From the NCBI RefSeq assembly GCF_000734895.2, contig NZ_CP011382.1, positions 5,682,700 through 5,746,699 on the forward strand: 64,000 nucleotides of DNA. Direction: 5' to 3'. Position 1 is the stretch's first letter, and each line of letters starts with the position of its first letter. The notes beneath the pieces were generated by a model. It ran no database searches. It saw only the letters and a program-made list of their open reading frames with translations, and was not told where the DNA came from. Origin of the DNA: Calothrix sp. 336/3 (GTDB lineage Bacteria > Cyanobacteriota > Cyanobacteriia > Cyanobacteriales > Nostocaceae). Shown piece by piece: positions 1 to 8,651 of the stretch. A program made the position numbers and the translations under genes.

Positions 1-759
1 CACAAACAAGCAGATGCGATCGCGCAGCACATTGATTATGTAATAGGAATGAAACAGGAAATAGGGGATAAAGCTGCGATTAAATATGCCATTGGATTTT
101 ACGATGCTCTTGGTGCTGGACAAACAATTGATGTTGCTCACAAATTTGGCGTTAATGCGCTCGAATTAGAAGGAATCCCAGAAGAAGACACTCCAATAAT
201 TAGGACAAAAGTCAAAATCGATTGTACGAGTAATACGAACGTTGTATCTAACAATGAACTTCGCTTGAATCTGTTTGAAAATCAGTTTAATAATGCTTCA
301 AATGATGCAGTTGAAGTATTTTTTTCATATGCCCATGAAGATGAAAAAATGCGAAATGACTTGGAAAAGCATCTGAGTCTTTTAAAGCGTCAAGGGATTA
401 TTACAGGTTGGCACGATCGTAAAATTAGTGCAGGTAGAGAGTGGAATGATGAAATCGATACGCATCTAAACACTGCTAAAGTCATTTTATTACTGATTAG
501 TTCTGCTTTTATGGCTTCAGATTACTGCTGGGATGTTGAAGTTAGGCGAGCGATGGAACGTCATGAGAAAAAAGAAGCTCGTGTAATCCCAATAATATTA
601 AAGCCAACTGATTGGAAAAGTGCGCCATTTGCAAGGTTACAAGCTCTTCCAAAAGATGCTAAGGCAATAACTAAATGGGGAAATCGTGACGAAGCATTTG
701 CAAATGTCGCTCAGGGGATAAGAAGCGTAGTTAGGGATATGATATCAGACCATAAATAA
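1..759 (+). CDS. CHAT-TIR fusion protein, 5' end outside window
   Basis: The reading frame is open from base 1, so the gene starts upstream and the ATG at 49 is internal. The first ~65 visible residues match the C-terminal end of a CHAT (caspase-like) peptidase domain: the segments DYVIGM and AIGFYDALGAG recur almost unchanged in the CHAT gene at 37711-39912. A linker follows, then a TIR domain from about base 310 to 750 (FFSYAHEDE; LSLLKRQGIITGWHDRKI; ILLLISSAFMASDYCW). A Glu three residues after the Trp (E164 counted from the ATG at 49) sits where catalytic TIR NADases carry theirs. TIR domains of this class can cleave NAD or act as adaptors, and CHAT domains are His/Cys proteases. The CHAT catalytic residues lie outside the window. 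A stress or phage-response role is inferred. A TIR paralogue follows 114 bp downstream on the same strand. Confidence 0.85.
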   Translation, partial: HKQADAIAQHIDYVIGMKQEIGDKAAIKYAIGFYDALGAGQTIDVAHKFGVNALELEGIPEEDTPIIRTKVKIDCTSNTNVVSNNELRLNLFENQFNNASNDAVEVFFSYAHEDEKMRNDLEKHLSLLKRQGIITGWHDRKISAGREWNDEIDTHLNTAKVILLLISSAFMASDYCWDVEVRRAMERHEKKEARVIPIILKPTDWKSAPFARLQALPKDAKAITKWGNRDEAFANVAQGIRSVVRDMISDHK

Positions 760-873
760 ACATTAGCCAAGCTCCACAATACTAAATAATGCTATTGAAA
801 TTCAGCTTGATATTTAACTAATGTTGCGTGAAATTTCCATTGATTATATTTGAACTGAATCTAACCAAAGTCT

Positions 874-1932
874 ATGTCATCTGCCACAGCAATCGACCTT
901 TTATACTGCTGCTCGGATTCGCCAAAAGATGAAGAGCTACAGCAAAGACTAGAAAAGCATCTTAGTCTTATGAAACGGCAAGGCATCATTAATACTTGGC
1001 ATAAGGGTATGATGGGTGCGGGAGAAGATTGGGAAAGGGAAATGGATAGACGCTTAAATACAGCCAATATAATCTTACTCCTCATTAGTTCAGATTTAAT
1101 ATACTCAGATTATCATTGGAATTTTTTAGTACAACGAGCAATGGAACTAGATAAGAATCGACAAGCTCGTGTTCTCGCAATTTTATTGTGTCCGTATGAT
1201 AACTGGAAATCAGAGTTTGGTCGTATTAAAGTTTTACCTCATCCTAATAAACCTGTTAGCAAATGGAGAAACTATGACCATGCGTTTGAAAAAATTGCAA
1301 AAGGAATTCGAGAAGAAGCGAAGGCAATTAATGACCCATACTTTGCCATAAGAAAATCTCTTACTAAAATTGGTAATGTAACTAAAACTGTTGTAGGAAA
1401 TATCTTTAGTAACACTAATACAAAAACAAATCTTCTGTCGTCTTCCTTTGTCAGACATAAACACCGTAAGAAAAGCAAGCTATCTTTAACGTCTATCTTT
1501 GGAGTTTGTGGTGGATTAGTATTGCTGACTCAATTTTTATTACCACAAATTAATTTATCAAAGGACAAATCTAATAAAAACGTTAAACCTAAATCGCAAG
1601 AATTTTCATCTGGATGGATACAATTAGGTGTAATTGATAAAAGTTCAAACTTATCTATTGGAACTCCATTGCTTCGACCATCTAATACTAAATTCTTTCC
1701 AAGTATTGAACCACCGATTGTTCCGCAACAGGGAAGTATTGTAAGTGTTAAATATAAAGTGAATCTAAGGATGAATAAATTTTTGTCATCCGAGCAATTT
1801 AGAGAGCTACAGCCAGGAGAAAAACTGATTATTCAGAAAGTAGAAAAATTTCAAACAAAAAATCAGAACTCACGCTATGTTATATTACGGGCGCAAGTTA
1901 AAAAATGCGATCGCACTTGTAATAAAAATTAG
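874..1932 (+). CDS. membrane-anchored TIR-domain protein, degenerate TIR
   Basis: This 352-residue protein has an N-terminal TIR domain (about 5-150) closely related to that of the preceding gene; both share the segment LEKHLSL followed by KRQGII. One hydrophobic segment (about 205-225) follows a basic stretch (RHKHRKKSK), so the TIR domain is probably cytoplasmic and the ~120-residue C-terminal part periplasmic. The C-terminal part is of unknown type and possibly SH3-like. The first TIR motif is eroded (LLYCCSDS in place of FFSYAHED). The position of the putative catalytic Glu is Leu (L85, in HWNFLVQRAME; the paralogue has CWDVEVRRAME). It may therefore be a scaffold or regulatory partner of the CHAT-TIR protein rather than an NADase. 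That role is inferred; the domain call is secure. Confidence 0.8.
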   Translation: MSSATAIDLLYCCSDSPKDEELQQRLEKHLSLMKRQGIINTWHKGMMGAGEDWEREMDRRLNTANIILLLISSDLIYSDYHWNFLVQRAMELDKNRQARVLAILLCPYDNWKSEFGRIKVLPHPNKPVSKWRNYDHAFEKIAKGIREEAKAINDPYFAIRKSLTKIGNVTKTVVGNIFSNTNTKTNLLSSSFVRHKHRKKSKLSLTSIFGVCGGLVLLTQFLLPQINLSKDKSNKNVKPKSQEFSSGWIQLGVIDKSSNLSIGTPLLRPSNTKFFPSIEPPIVPQQGSIVSVKYKVNLRMNKFLSSEQFRELQPGEKLIIQKVEKFQTKNQNSRYVILRAQVKKCDRTCNKN

Positions 1933-1956
1933 ATTAAAATTTGTATCCAGGAGTAA

Positions 1957-2079
1957 GTTGGGTGGAGACGCACAAAAAATATTGCATATTTAGAAATATC
2001 TCATTTGCGTCGAAACCCAACACAATATCTCGGATAAAGGAATAAATTTAATGTTGGGTTACACTTCGTTTCACCCAAC
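1957..2079. repeat. foldback repeats with GTTGGGT/ACCCAAC arms
   Basis: Two inverted repeats lie in the 265-bp gap after the TIR gene. The first spans 1957-2021, with outer arms GTTGGGT and ACCCAAC and inner arms ACGCA/TGCGT. The second spans 2053-2079, with the same outer arms around a short loop. Motifs of this kind are scattered in cyanobacterial intergenic DNA; their function is unknown. No T-run follows, so neither is a clear intrinsic terminator. Confidence 0.6.
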
Positions 2080-2197
2080 CTACAATTATCCTTAACTACA
2101 ACTGGTACTAAGTTTCGCTAACTGAAACTTGTGTCATATCGCAATACATTGTAGAGATTTCACGATAATATAATATCAAAGACCTCAGAATAGCCTA

Positions 2198-2644
2198 ATG
2201 ACTCAAATGCAGTCTCAAAAAAGCTTATATGAGCAAGATCTTGTTGCTTGGTTGGATGATACCGTTGTAAAGCTCAAAAATGGTCAGTTTGATGATATTG
2301 ACATTGATTGTTTGATTGAGGAGATACAAGGGTTGTCAGGACGGGATAAACGAGAACTAGAAAGTCGCTTAGAAGTTTTGCTAACTCACCTACTCAAACG
2401 TATCTATGTAGAATCCACAAATGACTATCGTGGATGGGAAGTGACTATCAGGGAGCAACGCAAACAAATAAAAAGGATGCTCAAGCAATCACCCAGTTTG
2501 AAAAACTATCTCCAAGAAAATTTTTCTCCTGTCTGGGAAAGTGCGCTATTGGAGGTGCGAGAAGATTACCCCACGACTACTTTTCCGGAAAAATGGCAAT
2601 TCAGCGATGAGATAGAAGTTTTGCTGAGTGAAAGTTTTTGGTAG
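2198..2644 (+). CDS. DUF29 family protein
   Basis: The 148-residue product has the features of DUF29, a helical family multiplied in cyanobacteria: a start resembling LYEQDLVAWLDDT, an acidic stretch with CLIEEIQGLSGRDKREL, then LLTHLLKRIY and a C-terminal WE-rich half. Its length is typical for the family and there is no signal peptide or membrane segment. The biochemical role is unknown. It converges on ribBA with only 9 bp between the stop codons, so the two transcripts probably overlap at their 3' ends. Confidence 0.85.
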   Translation: MTQMQSQKSLYEQDLVAWLDDTVVKLKNGQFDDIDIDCLIEEIQGLSGRDKRELESRLEVLLTHLLKRIYVESTNDYRGWEVTIREQRKQIKRMLKQSPSLKNYLQENFSPVWESALLEVREDYPTTTFPEKWQFSDEIEVLLSESFW

Positions 2645-2653
2645 CAAGGGAAA

Positions 2654-4336
2654 TTACTTACCAAAACTGTAAATTGTTTGTGTTTGTAACTGCTGGCAGC
2701 AAATACTAGAAGGCAAAGTACCCTCAGGGAAGGTAGAGCGATCGCACTGCACCTGTAAATGACTCAAAGGGTCACTACCCCCAGAAATCAAGAATTCTAA
2801 TTTCTGTACATAGGGTAAAGTCATCATCCCATCTAAAATCTCTCCTACGGCTTTTACGTAGGGATGGTCTGCTTGTTGATACCAGTCCTCTGCTGCCATA
2901 TCTGCTTGGTCAAAACCTAGATGTACTGCCAAGGATGGATTATCAAAGACTGCATTCGCTAAGGGTCGAGCATCTTCTCGTAGTAGTAAATCATGCATCT
3001 TAGCTAAATGGCGTAATTTTTCCAAGCGTTCGTAGCGCTCTGTCACCCCCTGGGGGTCATCTTGCCATTGAATTGCTACACTCACCAAATAGGTTTGTAG
3101 CAACATATGACCAAGTTTATTGGCTTTAGTTGTTAAATAGTAGGTGTTGTAGTCGTTTGCTTCAATTAATAGGGGTACTCGGTCTACCACCTCTAGGTCA
3201 TAACCCTTCAAACCAGCAATTTTACGAGGATTATTGGTAATCAAACGTATTTGATGTACCCCTAAATCCATGAGGATTTGTGCCCCCATACCATAGTCTC
3301 GTAGGTCAGCAGGAAAACCTAGACGCTCGTTTGCTTCCACCGTATCCAAGCCCATATCTTGCAGGGAATATGCCTTGAGTTTATTAATTAAACCAATTCC
3401 TCGTCCTTCCTGGCGCAGGTATACGACGACACCCTTACCGGCACTCTCAATCATTTTGAGGGCACTTTCTAACTGCATACGGCAGTCACAACGTAGGGAG
3501 CCTAAAGCATCACCAGTCAAGCATTCCGAATGCATTCGCACCATGACAGGCTCATCTTTAAAAGTGCTGGGGTCGCCTTTGACAATGGCTACGTGTTCCG
3601 TATTATTAACTGTATGACGGTAGCCGTAGATAGAAAATTGACCGAATTTTGAGGGTAACTTAGTGACGGCATCACGAACAACTAAGCGGTCATATTTCAG
3701 GCGGTAACTAATTAAATCGGCAATACTAATAATTTTGAGGTCATGGCGTTGGGCATATTCTACCAGCTGGGGTAAACGTGCCATGGAACCGTCTTGGTTT
3801 TGAATTTCACAGATAATTCCTGCGGGGTATAAACCAGCAAGTCGGGATAAATCTACTGCCGCTTCCGTATGTCCTGCACGCTTGAGAACGCCCCCTTCCC
3901 TAGCTCTGAGGGGGAAAATATGACCAGGACGACGCAAATCCTCTGGTTTGGTGTGGGGGTTCAGGGCAATTTGAATCGTGCGTGCGCGATCGTCGGCAGA
4001 AATACCCGTGGAGACACCCAACTGGGGACTAGCGTCAATACTGACGGTAAAAGCTGTCTGGTTCGGGTCAGTAATGTTAGTCACCATCAAAGGTAAGTCT
4101 AATTCATCCAGGCGATCGCCAGTCATCGCTAGACAAATTAGCCCACGAGCTTCCACTGCCATAAAATTAATCATGTCAGGGGTGACAAACTGAGCTGCGC
4201 CAATCAAATCGCCTTCGTTTTCGCGGTTCTCGTCATCTACTACCACGATGACACGACCTGCTTTCAGTTCTGCAAGGGCAACTTCAATCGAATCAAACTT
4301 AAATACTGGTTGAGAGGTAGACTTGGACTGCGACAC
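2654..4336 (-). CDS. ribBA: bifunctional RibBA: DHBP synthase / GTP cyclohydrolase II
   Basis: This riboflavin biosynthesis enzyme joins two reactions: ribulose 5-phosphate to 3,4-dihydroxy-2-butanone 4-phosphate, and GTP to the diaminopyrimidine precursor. The RibB half (about 1-205) has the acidic metal motif DDENRENEGDL and RPGHIFPLRA. The RibA half (about 210-405) has the zinc-cysteine motif HSECLTGDALGSLRCDCR and the RQEGRGIGL loop. About 155 extra residues follow. This tail is longer than in typical bacterial RibBA (~400 residues) but is, from memory, usual in cyanobacteria; its function is unknown. The start is the ATG ahead of SQSKSTSQPVFKFDSIEVA. No FMN riboswitch was recognised upstream. 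Confidence 0.96.
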   Translation of the reverse strand: MSQSKSTSQPVFKFDSIEVALAELKAGRVIVVVDDENRENEGDLIGAAQFVTPDMINFMAVEARGLICLAMTGDRLDELDLPLMVTNITDPNQTAFTVSIDASPQLGVSTGISADDRARTIQIALNPHTKPEDLRRPGHIFPLRAREGGVLKRAGHTEAAVDLSRLAGLYPAGIICEIQNQDGSMARLPQLVEYAQRHDLKIISIADLISYRLKYDRLVVRDAVTKLPSKFGQFSIYGYRHTVNNTEHVAIVKGDPSTFKDEPVMVRMHSECLTGDALGSLRCDCRMQLESALKMIESAGKGVVVYLRQEGRGIGLINKLKAYSLQDMGLDTVEANERLGFPADLRDYGMGAQILMDLGVHQIRLITNNPRKIAGLKGYDLEVVDRVPLLIEANDYNTYYLTTKANKLGHMLLQTYLVSVAIQWQDDPQGVTERYERLEKLRHLAKMHDLLLREDARPLANAVFDNPSLAVHLGFDQADMAAEDWYQQADHPYVKAVGEILDGMMTLPYVQKLEFLISGGSDPLSHLQVQCDRSTFPEGTLPSSICCQQLQTQTIYSFGK

Positions 4337-5112
4337 AGAGAATTATTAGCTACCAGGCGTAATTTTTTTTAACATTCTTTTCTCTTTAATTGTACCGCTT
4401 TTAGTAAATGCTGGGAATAATCCTCACCTGAGATTTGACAAAATATGTGATTCTGACAAAGGTAAAGATTGAAGAAACAGCATATCCCTCACCCGTTTTG
4501 TCGAAAATTCTTTCTGCGAGGGTTGTCGGATGTGTCTACATTCTTCACCATTCATCTAAAATTGGGTTTTAGTACTTAAATCTCGCCTAACTCGAAAACT
4601 TGGGAAGCAATGTTTTTGCAATTGCTCCTTTAGTCACCATGACCCAGGAGAATTAATCAATAACTCCAAGTTTCAAGATGGATGAGGTTTAATTTAGTGC
4701 AGCAAAGAGTCAACAGCCAGTTTTTTGCTGGTTAGTAGATTGATGTAAATAAAATAACTGAAGAAAATTACCTATGACTCATGGCTCAGGTATGGTTAAA
4801 GCAAATTCAAGAGACAATCTATCAAACCTAGAATTAAGAACTTTGTTCCCTCTAGTACCACTACGAAATATTTTTATTTTCGATAGTGAATAGCCTGTAA
4901 GAAAAAAGTAGCAAGAAAGAGATAACAGTACAATAGGTGATTAATAGAACTCTTATAAAAGTAATTTTGCCAATCCAAGGAAAAGAGTACAGAGTGAAAA
5001 ATCCTTCTCTGACTTTTGCAAGAAGTCTCATCTATTACCAAGTACTGAAAACTCAATGACTGATATCCTTTTTCATCCAGGTGATTGGGATTTACCCATA
5101 GCTGAAATGAGT
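4337..5112. other. intergenic region without recognisable gene
   Basis: About 780 bp separate the divergent ribBA start from the mobile element at 5118. Short open frames on the minus strand around 4874-5056 show no family resemblance and no convincing ribosome binding site. No tRNA or known structured RNA was recognised. The ribBA promoter must lie at its left edge and is not resolved. Confidence 0.5.
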
Positions 5113-5117
5113 TAGTT

Positions 5118-5489
5118 ATACCGATTCAAAAAATGTTTACGACAGATACCCCACCCGCCCTATCGGGCACCCTCCCCGATTTCGGGGAGGGTACTCTGCG
5201 AGAAGCTGCTCCGCGTCTATGGGCTACCCATTAGTCACATCTTTCTTAACAATTCTGAAACCCTTGTTCTGTAGTCATCTTAAACGCTGAGGTGTCAGGC
5301 ATACTTGACAGATTGCTTCTTACTATTCTCACTAAAATAGGATTTTTATTGAGAATTGACGACGAAGGAATCAGGGTTAGAAAAAGCGTGAGTGAATACT
5401 CTCGTAAATGTTGCGAAAGATCCGGGTAATGGATAGGTCTATGGGGAGGGGTTTTGTCCATGTGTCGTATTGTTTTTTCAAATTGGTAT
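5118..5489. mobile_element. non-autonomous element with 29-bp terminal inverted repeats
   Basis: The two ends are imperfect inverted repeats 29 bp long with 21 identities; both begin ATACC[GA]ATT and end near ACGACA. Identical 5-bp direct repeats TAGTT flank the element (5113-5117 and 5490-5494), as expected for a target duplication. At 372 bp it is too short for a transposase. One short open frame (71 codons, minus strand, 5246-5461) begins just inside the right end and may be a transposase N-terminal remnant, but I do not recognise it. The element contains a strong 10-bp-stem hairpin at 5170-5191. It is a MITE or a deletion derivative of an insertion sequence. Confidence 0.75.
5170..5191. 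repeat. perfect GC-rich hairpin inside the mobile element
   Basis: A 10-bp perfect stem (CCCTCCCCGA paired with TCGGGGAGGG) closes on a two-base loop. It lies in the left third of the 372-bp element. Similar hairpins recur in cyanobacterial intergenic DNA. There is no T-run beside it. Confidence 0.8.
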
Positions 5490-5574
5490 TAGTTGTAATT
5501 TTCAATCAAGTTCATATCTATCTACTTTGTTGATTTACAGTGAATGATTCCAGACAAGTAAGGATTTGATAATC

Positions 5575-6633
5575 ATGGGTAATTATAGGCGCGTACCTGT
5601 TGCAATAGTTGGCGCGTCAGGCTATGGCGGGGTTCAGTTGGTGCGACTGCTGATGGATCATCCAGAAGTAGAAGTAGTGTATCTCGGTGGTGACAGTAGT
5701 GCAGGGAAAGAATTTAGTAGTATCTATCCTCACTTGCACCATGCAGTGGATTTAACTGTGGAGAAAGTAGATCCAGAGGTAATTGCCCACCGAGCAGAAG
5801 TTGTGTTTCTTTCTGTACCCAATGGATTAGCTTGTCAATTAGCTCCCCAGCTTTTAGCAAAGGGATGTAAAGTTTTAGACTTAAGTGCAGATTATCGATT
5901 TACGAATCTGGCTACTTATACCGCTTGGTATGACAAAGAACGTGAGGATGTAGATACGGCAGCGATCGCCGTTTATGGTTTACCGGAATTGTACCGCGAT
6001 CGCATTGCTGAGTCACAACTCATTGGTTGTCCTGGTTGCTATCCTACTGCCAGTTTACTTGCCCTCTCACCCCTATTAAAACAAGGGTTAATCGTACCGG
6101 AAACCGCCATCATTGATGCCAAGTCGGGGACTTCTGGCGGTGGCAGGGAAGGAAAAATTAATATGTTGCTAGCAGAAGCATCGAATTCCCTCTCTGCCTA
6201 TGGTGTTGCTCGTCACCGTCACACCCCGGAAATTGAGCAGATTTGTAGTCAGTTAGCAGGGCACGAAATTACTGTCCAATTTACACCTCACCTGATTCCA
6301 ATGGTACGAGGTATCTTAGCAACTGTGTATGCAAAGTTACGTGACCCCGGCTTAGTTAGAGATGATTTAATTACTATCTACCGAGCTTTTTATCGTAACT
6401 CTCCCTGGGTAAAAATTTGCGAAGCAGGTACTTATCCCCAAACAAAATGGGCGTGTGGAAGTAATTTGTGTTACATCGGTATCGAAGTAGACCAGCGTAC
6501 TGGGCGTGTAATTGTCATGTCAGTCATTGATAATTTAATCAAAGGACAAGCAGGACAAGCTGTTCAGTGCATGAATCTGATGATGGGTTGGGATGAGACA
6601 TTAGGCTTACCAAAGTTAGGATTTTATCCATAA
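5575..6633 (+). CDS. argC: N-acetyl-gamma-glutamyl-phosphate reductase
   Basis: This NADPH enzyme converts N-acetylglutamyl phosphate to the semialdehyde in arginine biosynthesis. The 352-residue protein has the N-terminal nucleotide-binding motif AIVGASGYGG, the catalytic cysteine in GCPGCYPTA, the conserved KSGTSGGGR, and HRHTPEI with the active-site His. The start is the ATG at 5575, preceded by AAGGA about 8 bp upstream; an upstream in-frame TTG at 5566 is less likely. No other arg gene is adjacent. A terminator-like hairpin follows at 6688-6730. Confidence 0.96.
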   Translation: MGNYRRVPVAIVGASGYGGVQLVRLLMDHPEVEVVYLGGDSSAGKEFSSIYPHLHHAVDLTVEKVDPEVIAHRAEVVFLSVPNGLACQLAPQLLAKGCKVLDLSADYRFTNLATYTAWYDKEREDVDTAAIAVYGLPELYRDRIAESQLIGCPGCYPTASLLALSPLLKQGLIVPETAIIDAKSGTSGGGREGKINMLLAEASNSLSAYGVARHRHTPEIEQICSQLAGHEITVQFTPHLIPMVRGILATVYAKLRDPGLVRDDLITIYRAFYRNSPWVKICEAGTYPQTKWACGSNLCYIGIEVDQRTGRVIVMSVIDNLIKGQAGQAVQCMNLMMGWDETLGLPKLGFYP

Positions 6634-6687
6634 CTTTGTCTATGTAATTCTATCGATACTTCATTTCTGGAGTTCCTATGTCTAAAT

Positions 6688-6730
6688 GGGTGATGAGTTA
6701 AAAAAATTTTAATTCACCATCCAGTTTTTT
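6688..6730 (+). terminator. probable intrinsic terminator after argC
   Basis: An inverted repeat (GGTGA..TTAAAA opposite TTTTAA..TCACC, with a small bulge) is followed within a few bases by a run of six T. It lies about 55 bp past the argC stop codon. Confidence 0.6.
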
Positions 6731-7338
6731 GTTAGTTTTGTTGTCTTGCGGGGATTAATAGAAAAAGAAGATGTTGTATCGCTTCTAGTTCCTATTAAAT
6801 TCAGTAAGGTGTGAGATGAAAAACAAAGATAACAGTAAATTGGCTGACTTCAGCAAAATATTGTTTGCAACTGCCTATGTTGCCATGGTTTCACCAACTA
6901 CCTCAGCATTAGCAGCATCAGGATTCTCTACCACCAAAACTGAACTAGCAAATCCCCCCAGTCAACTGTTGATTGCAAATGACAGTGAAAATCCCAGTGA
7001 TATCCTCCCTGAAGAAGTTAAAAACTCTGTTGTCCAAGATATATCCGAACGTGAAGGAGTAGAAGCATCTGCTTTACAAGTTGTCAAAGCAGAAAAAGAA
7101 ACTTGGTCTGATGGTTGTCTAGGTCTAAAAACTAGTGGATTGTGTACCATGGCAACTATAACTGGTTGGCGTGTCACAGTGACAGATGCACAACAAACTT
7201 GGGTATACCGGACAGATGAATCTGGAAGTATGGCAAAACTGGACGAAGAGTCTACAAAAATTGCCAGCACTACAATGGTAAGAAGACAAATCACCACTCA
7301 ACGAGTCAGTACTCAGATTCAAAAAAGACAAACTGTTA

Positions 7339-8651
7339 GAGACCTCCACAGAATGATTGATCCTATGATGAGAGAAAGATAATTTCAGTGTGCAGCCTAC
7401 CTCATGTCTCCAAAATCTATCATTCAACTCACCGAAAATCTAAAATCTCTTTACATCAAAACAGCGAAAAAACTCAAGGGAAGCGACCGACGACAATTCA
7501 TGGCAGAAGTGGTCAAAGGGTTGGGAATAGGTGGACAGACTTTAGTAGAACGTGAATTGGGGTGGAATAGACGCACTATCCGTAAAGGGATGCAGGAGTT
7601 AGAGAGTGGTCAGCCTTTTATTGATGGTTTCGAGCGTAGTGGACGTAGGCGGGTGGAAACAAAATTACCAAACTTGTTGTCGGATATTAAATCTTTAGTA
7701 GACCCACAAAGCCAAACTGACCCCAGCTTTAAAAGTATCCGTTTATATACACGCATGACTGCAAGTGAAGTACGTCGTCAGCTAATTGAACAATGTGGTT
7801 ATAGTGACGAAGAACTACCTTCATCAGAGACAATTCGACGACGATTGAATGATTTGGGTTATACCTTAAAACGAGTTCTTAAAACTAAGCCTACCAAGAA
7901 GATTCCAGAAACAGAAGCCATTTTTGAACAAGTCGAGCAAATCAATACTGAAGCTGATAATGATCCTCATACTCTGCGAATCTCCATTGATGCGAAGGTG
8001 GCAGTTAAAGTTGGAGAATTTGACAGAGGTGGAAAAACTCGCGTACCGACTATCTCCCTAGACCATGATTTTGCTCCAGAAACAACCCTTATTCCCTACG
8101 GAATTTTTTTACCTGAATACAACGAATTATTTCTATTTTTCGTTTCTTCAAAATTGACTGCTGATTGTATTGTTGACATAGTTGAAAGCTGGTGGCAAAG
8201 CATTAAACATCGATTTACTCACATTCAAAAACTGGTAATTAATCAAGATAATGGACCAGAAAATCATTCCCGTCGTACCCAATTCATGAAGCGCATTATT
8301 GACTTTGCTACATCGTCTAAACTGTCATTGCAACTTGCTTATTATCCCCCTTATCATAGCAAATATAATCCAGTGGAGCGTTGTTTTGGCTGGTTAGAGC
8401 AGCATTGGAATGGTAGTTTAGTTGACACTGTTGAAGCGGTACTGAATTTCGCTAAAACCCTTACCTTTAAAGGACAAAATCCAGTGGTGACTCTAGTTGA
8501 AAAAGTCTATTCTACTGGGGTTAAGCTGACAAACAAAGCGATGGCGGAAGTCGAAAAACAGATTTATCGTCTTCCCAATCTCAGAAAATGGTTTGTGGAA
8601 GTTTTTGCTAAACCAGCATAACCACTGGATCATCTTTTTTGTGGAGTTCTC
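7339..8651 (+). mobile_element. ISAzo13-family insertion sequence, 1313 bp
   Basis: The ends are imperfect inverted repeats: left GAGACCTCCACAGAAT, right (reverse complement) GAGAACTCCACAAAAA. A 3-bp target duplication TTA flanks the element (7336-7338 and 8652-8654). It carries one transposase gene in the same direction as the host gene. The ends and the reading frame are intact, so the insertion looks recent. Confidence 0.88.
7404..8621 (+). CDS. ISAzo13-family transposase
   Basis: The 405-residue DDE transposase has a helical DNA-binding N-terminal half (TLVERELGWNRRTIRKGM). The acidic triad lies in LRISIDAKVAV, LVINQDNGPENHS and YNPVERCFGWLEQHW, the arrangement of the ISAzo13 (Rhodopirellula-type) group. 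Its length is normal and no frameshift is visible. It catalyses cut-and-paste or copy events of its own element. It lies between the terminal repeats that interrupt the SLH gene. Confidence 0.92.
   Translation: MSPKSIIQLTENLKSLYIKTAKKLKGSDRRQFMAEVVKGLGIGGQTLVERELGWNRRTIRKGMQELESGQPFIDGFERSGRRRVETKLPNLLSDIKSLVDPQSQTDPSFKSIRLYTRMTASEVRRQLIEQCGYSDEELPSSETIRRRLNDLGYTLKRVLKTKPTKKIPETEAIFEQVEQINTEADNDPHTLRISIDAKVAVKVGEFDRGGKTRVPTISLDHDFAPETTLIPYGIFLPEYNELFLFFVSSKLTADCIVDIVESWWQSIKHRFTHIQKLVINQDNGPENHSRRTQFMKRIIDFATSSKLSLQLAYYPPYHSKYNPVERCFGWLEQHWNGSLVDTVEAVLNFAKTLTFKGQNPVVTLVEKVYSTGVKLTNKAMAEVEKQIYRLPNLRKWFVEVFAKPA

Noticed and set aside
3375..4193. Several plus-strand frames opposite ribBA
   Set aside because: They are shadows of the strongly conserved minus-strand ribBA coding sequence.
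4874..5056. 60-codon minus-strand frame
   Set aside because: Composition is that of AT-rich intergenic DNA with hydrophobic noise, no start signal and no recognisable domain.
5246..5461. 71-codon minus-strand frame inside the 372-bp element as a gene
   Set aside because: Too short for a transposase and not recognised; kept only as a possible remnant within the mobile element.
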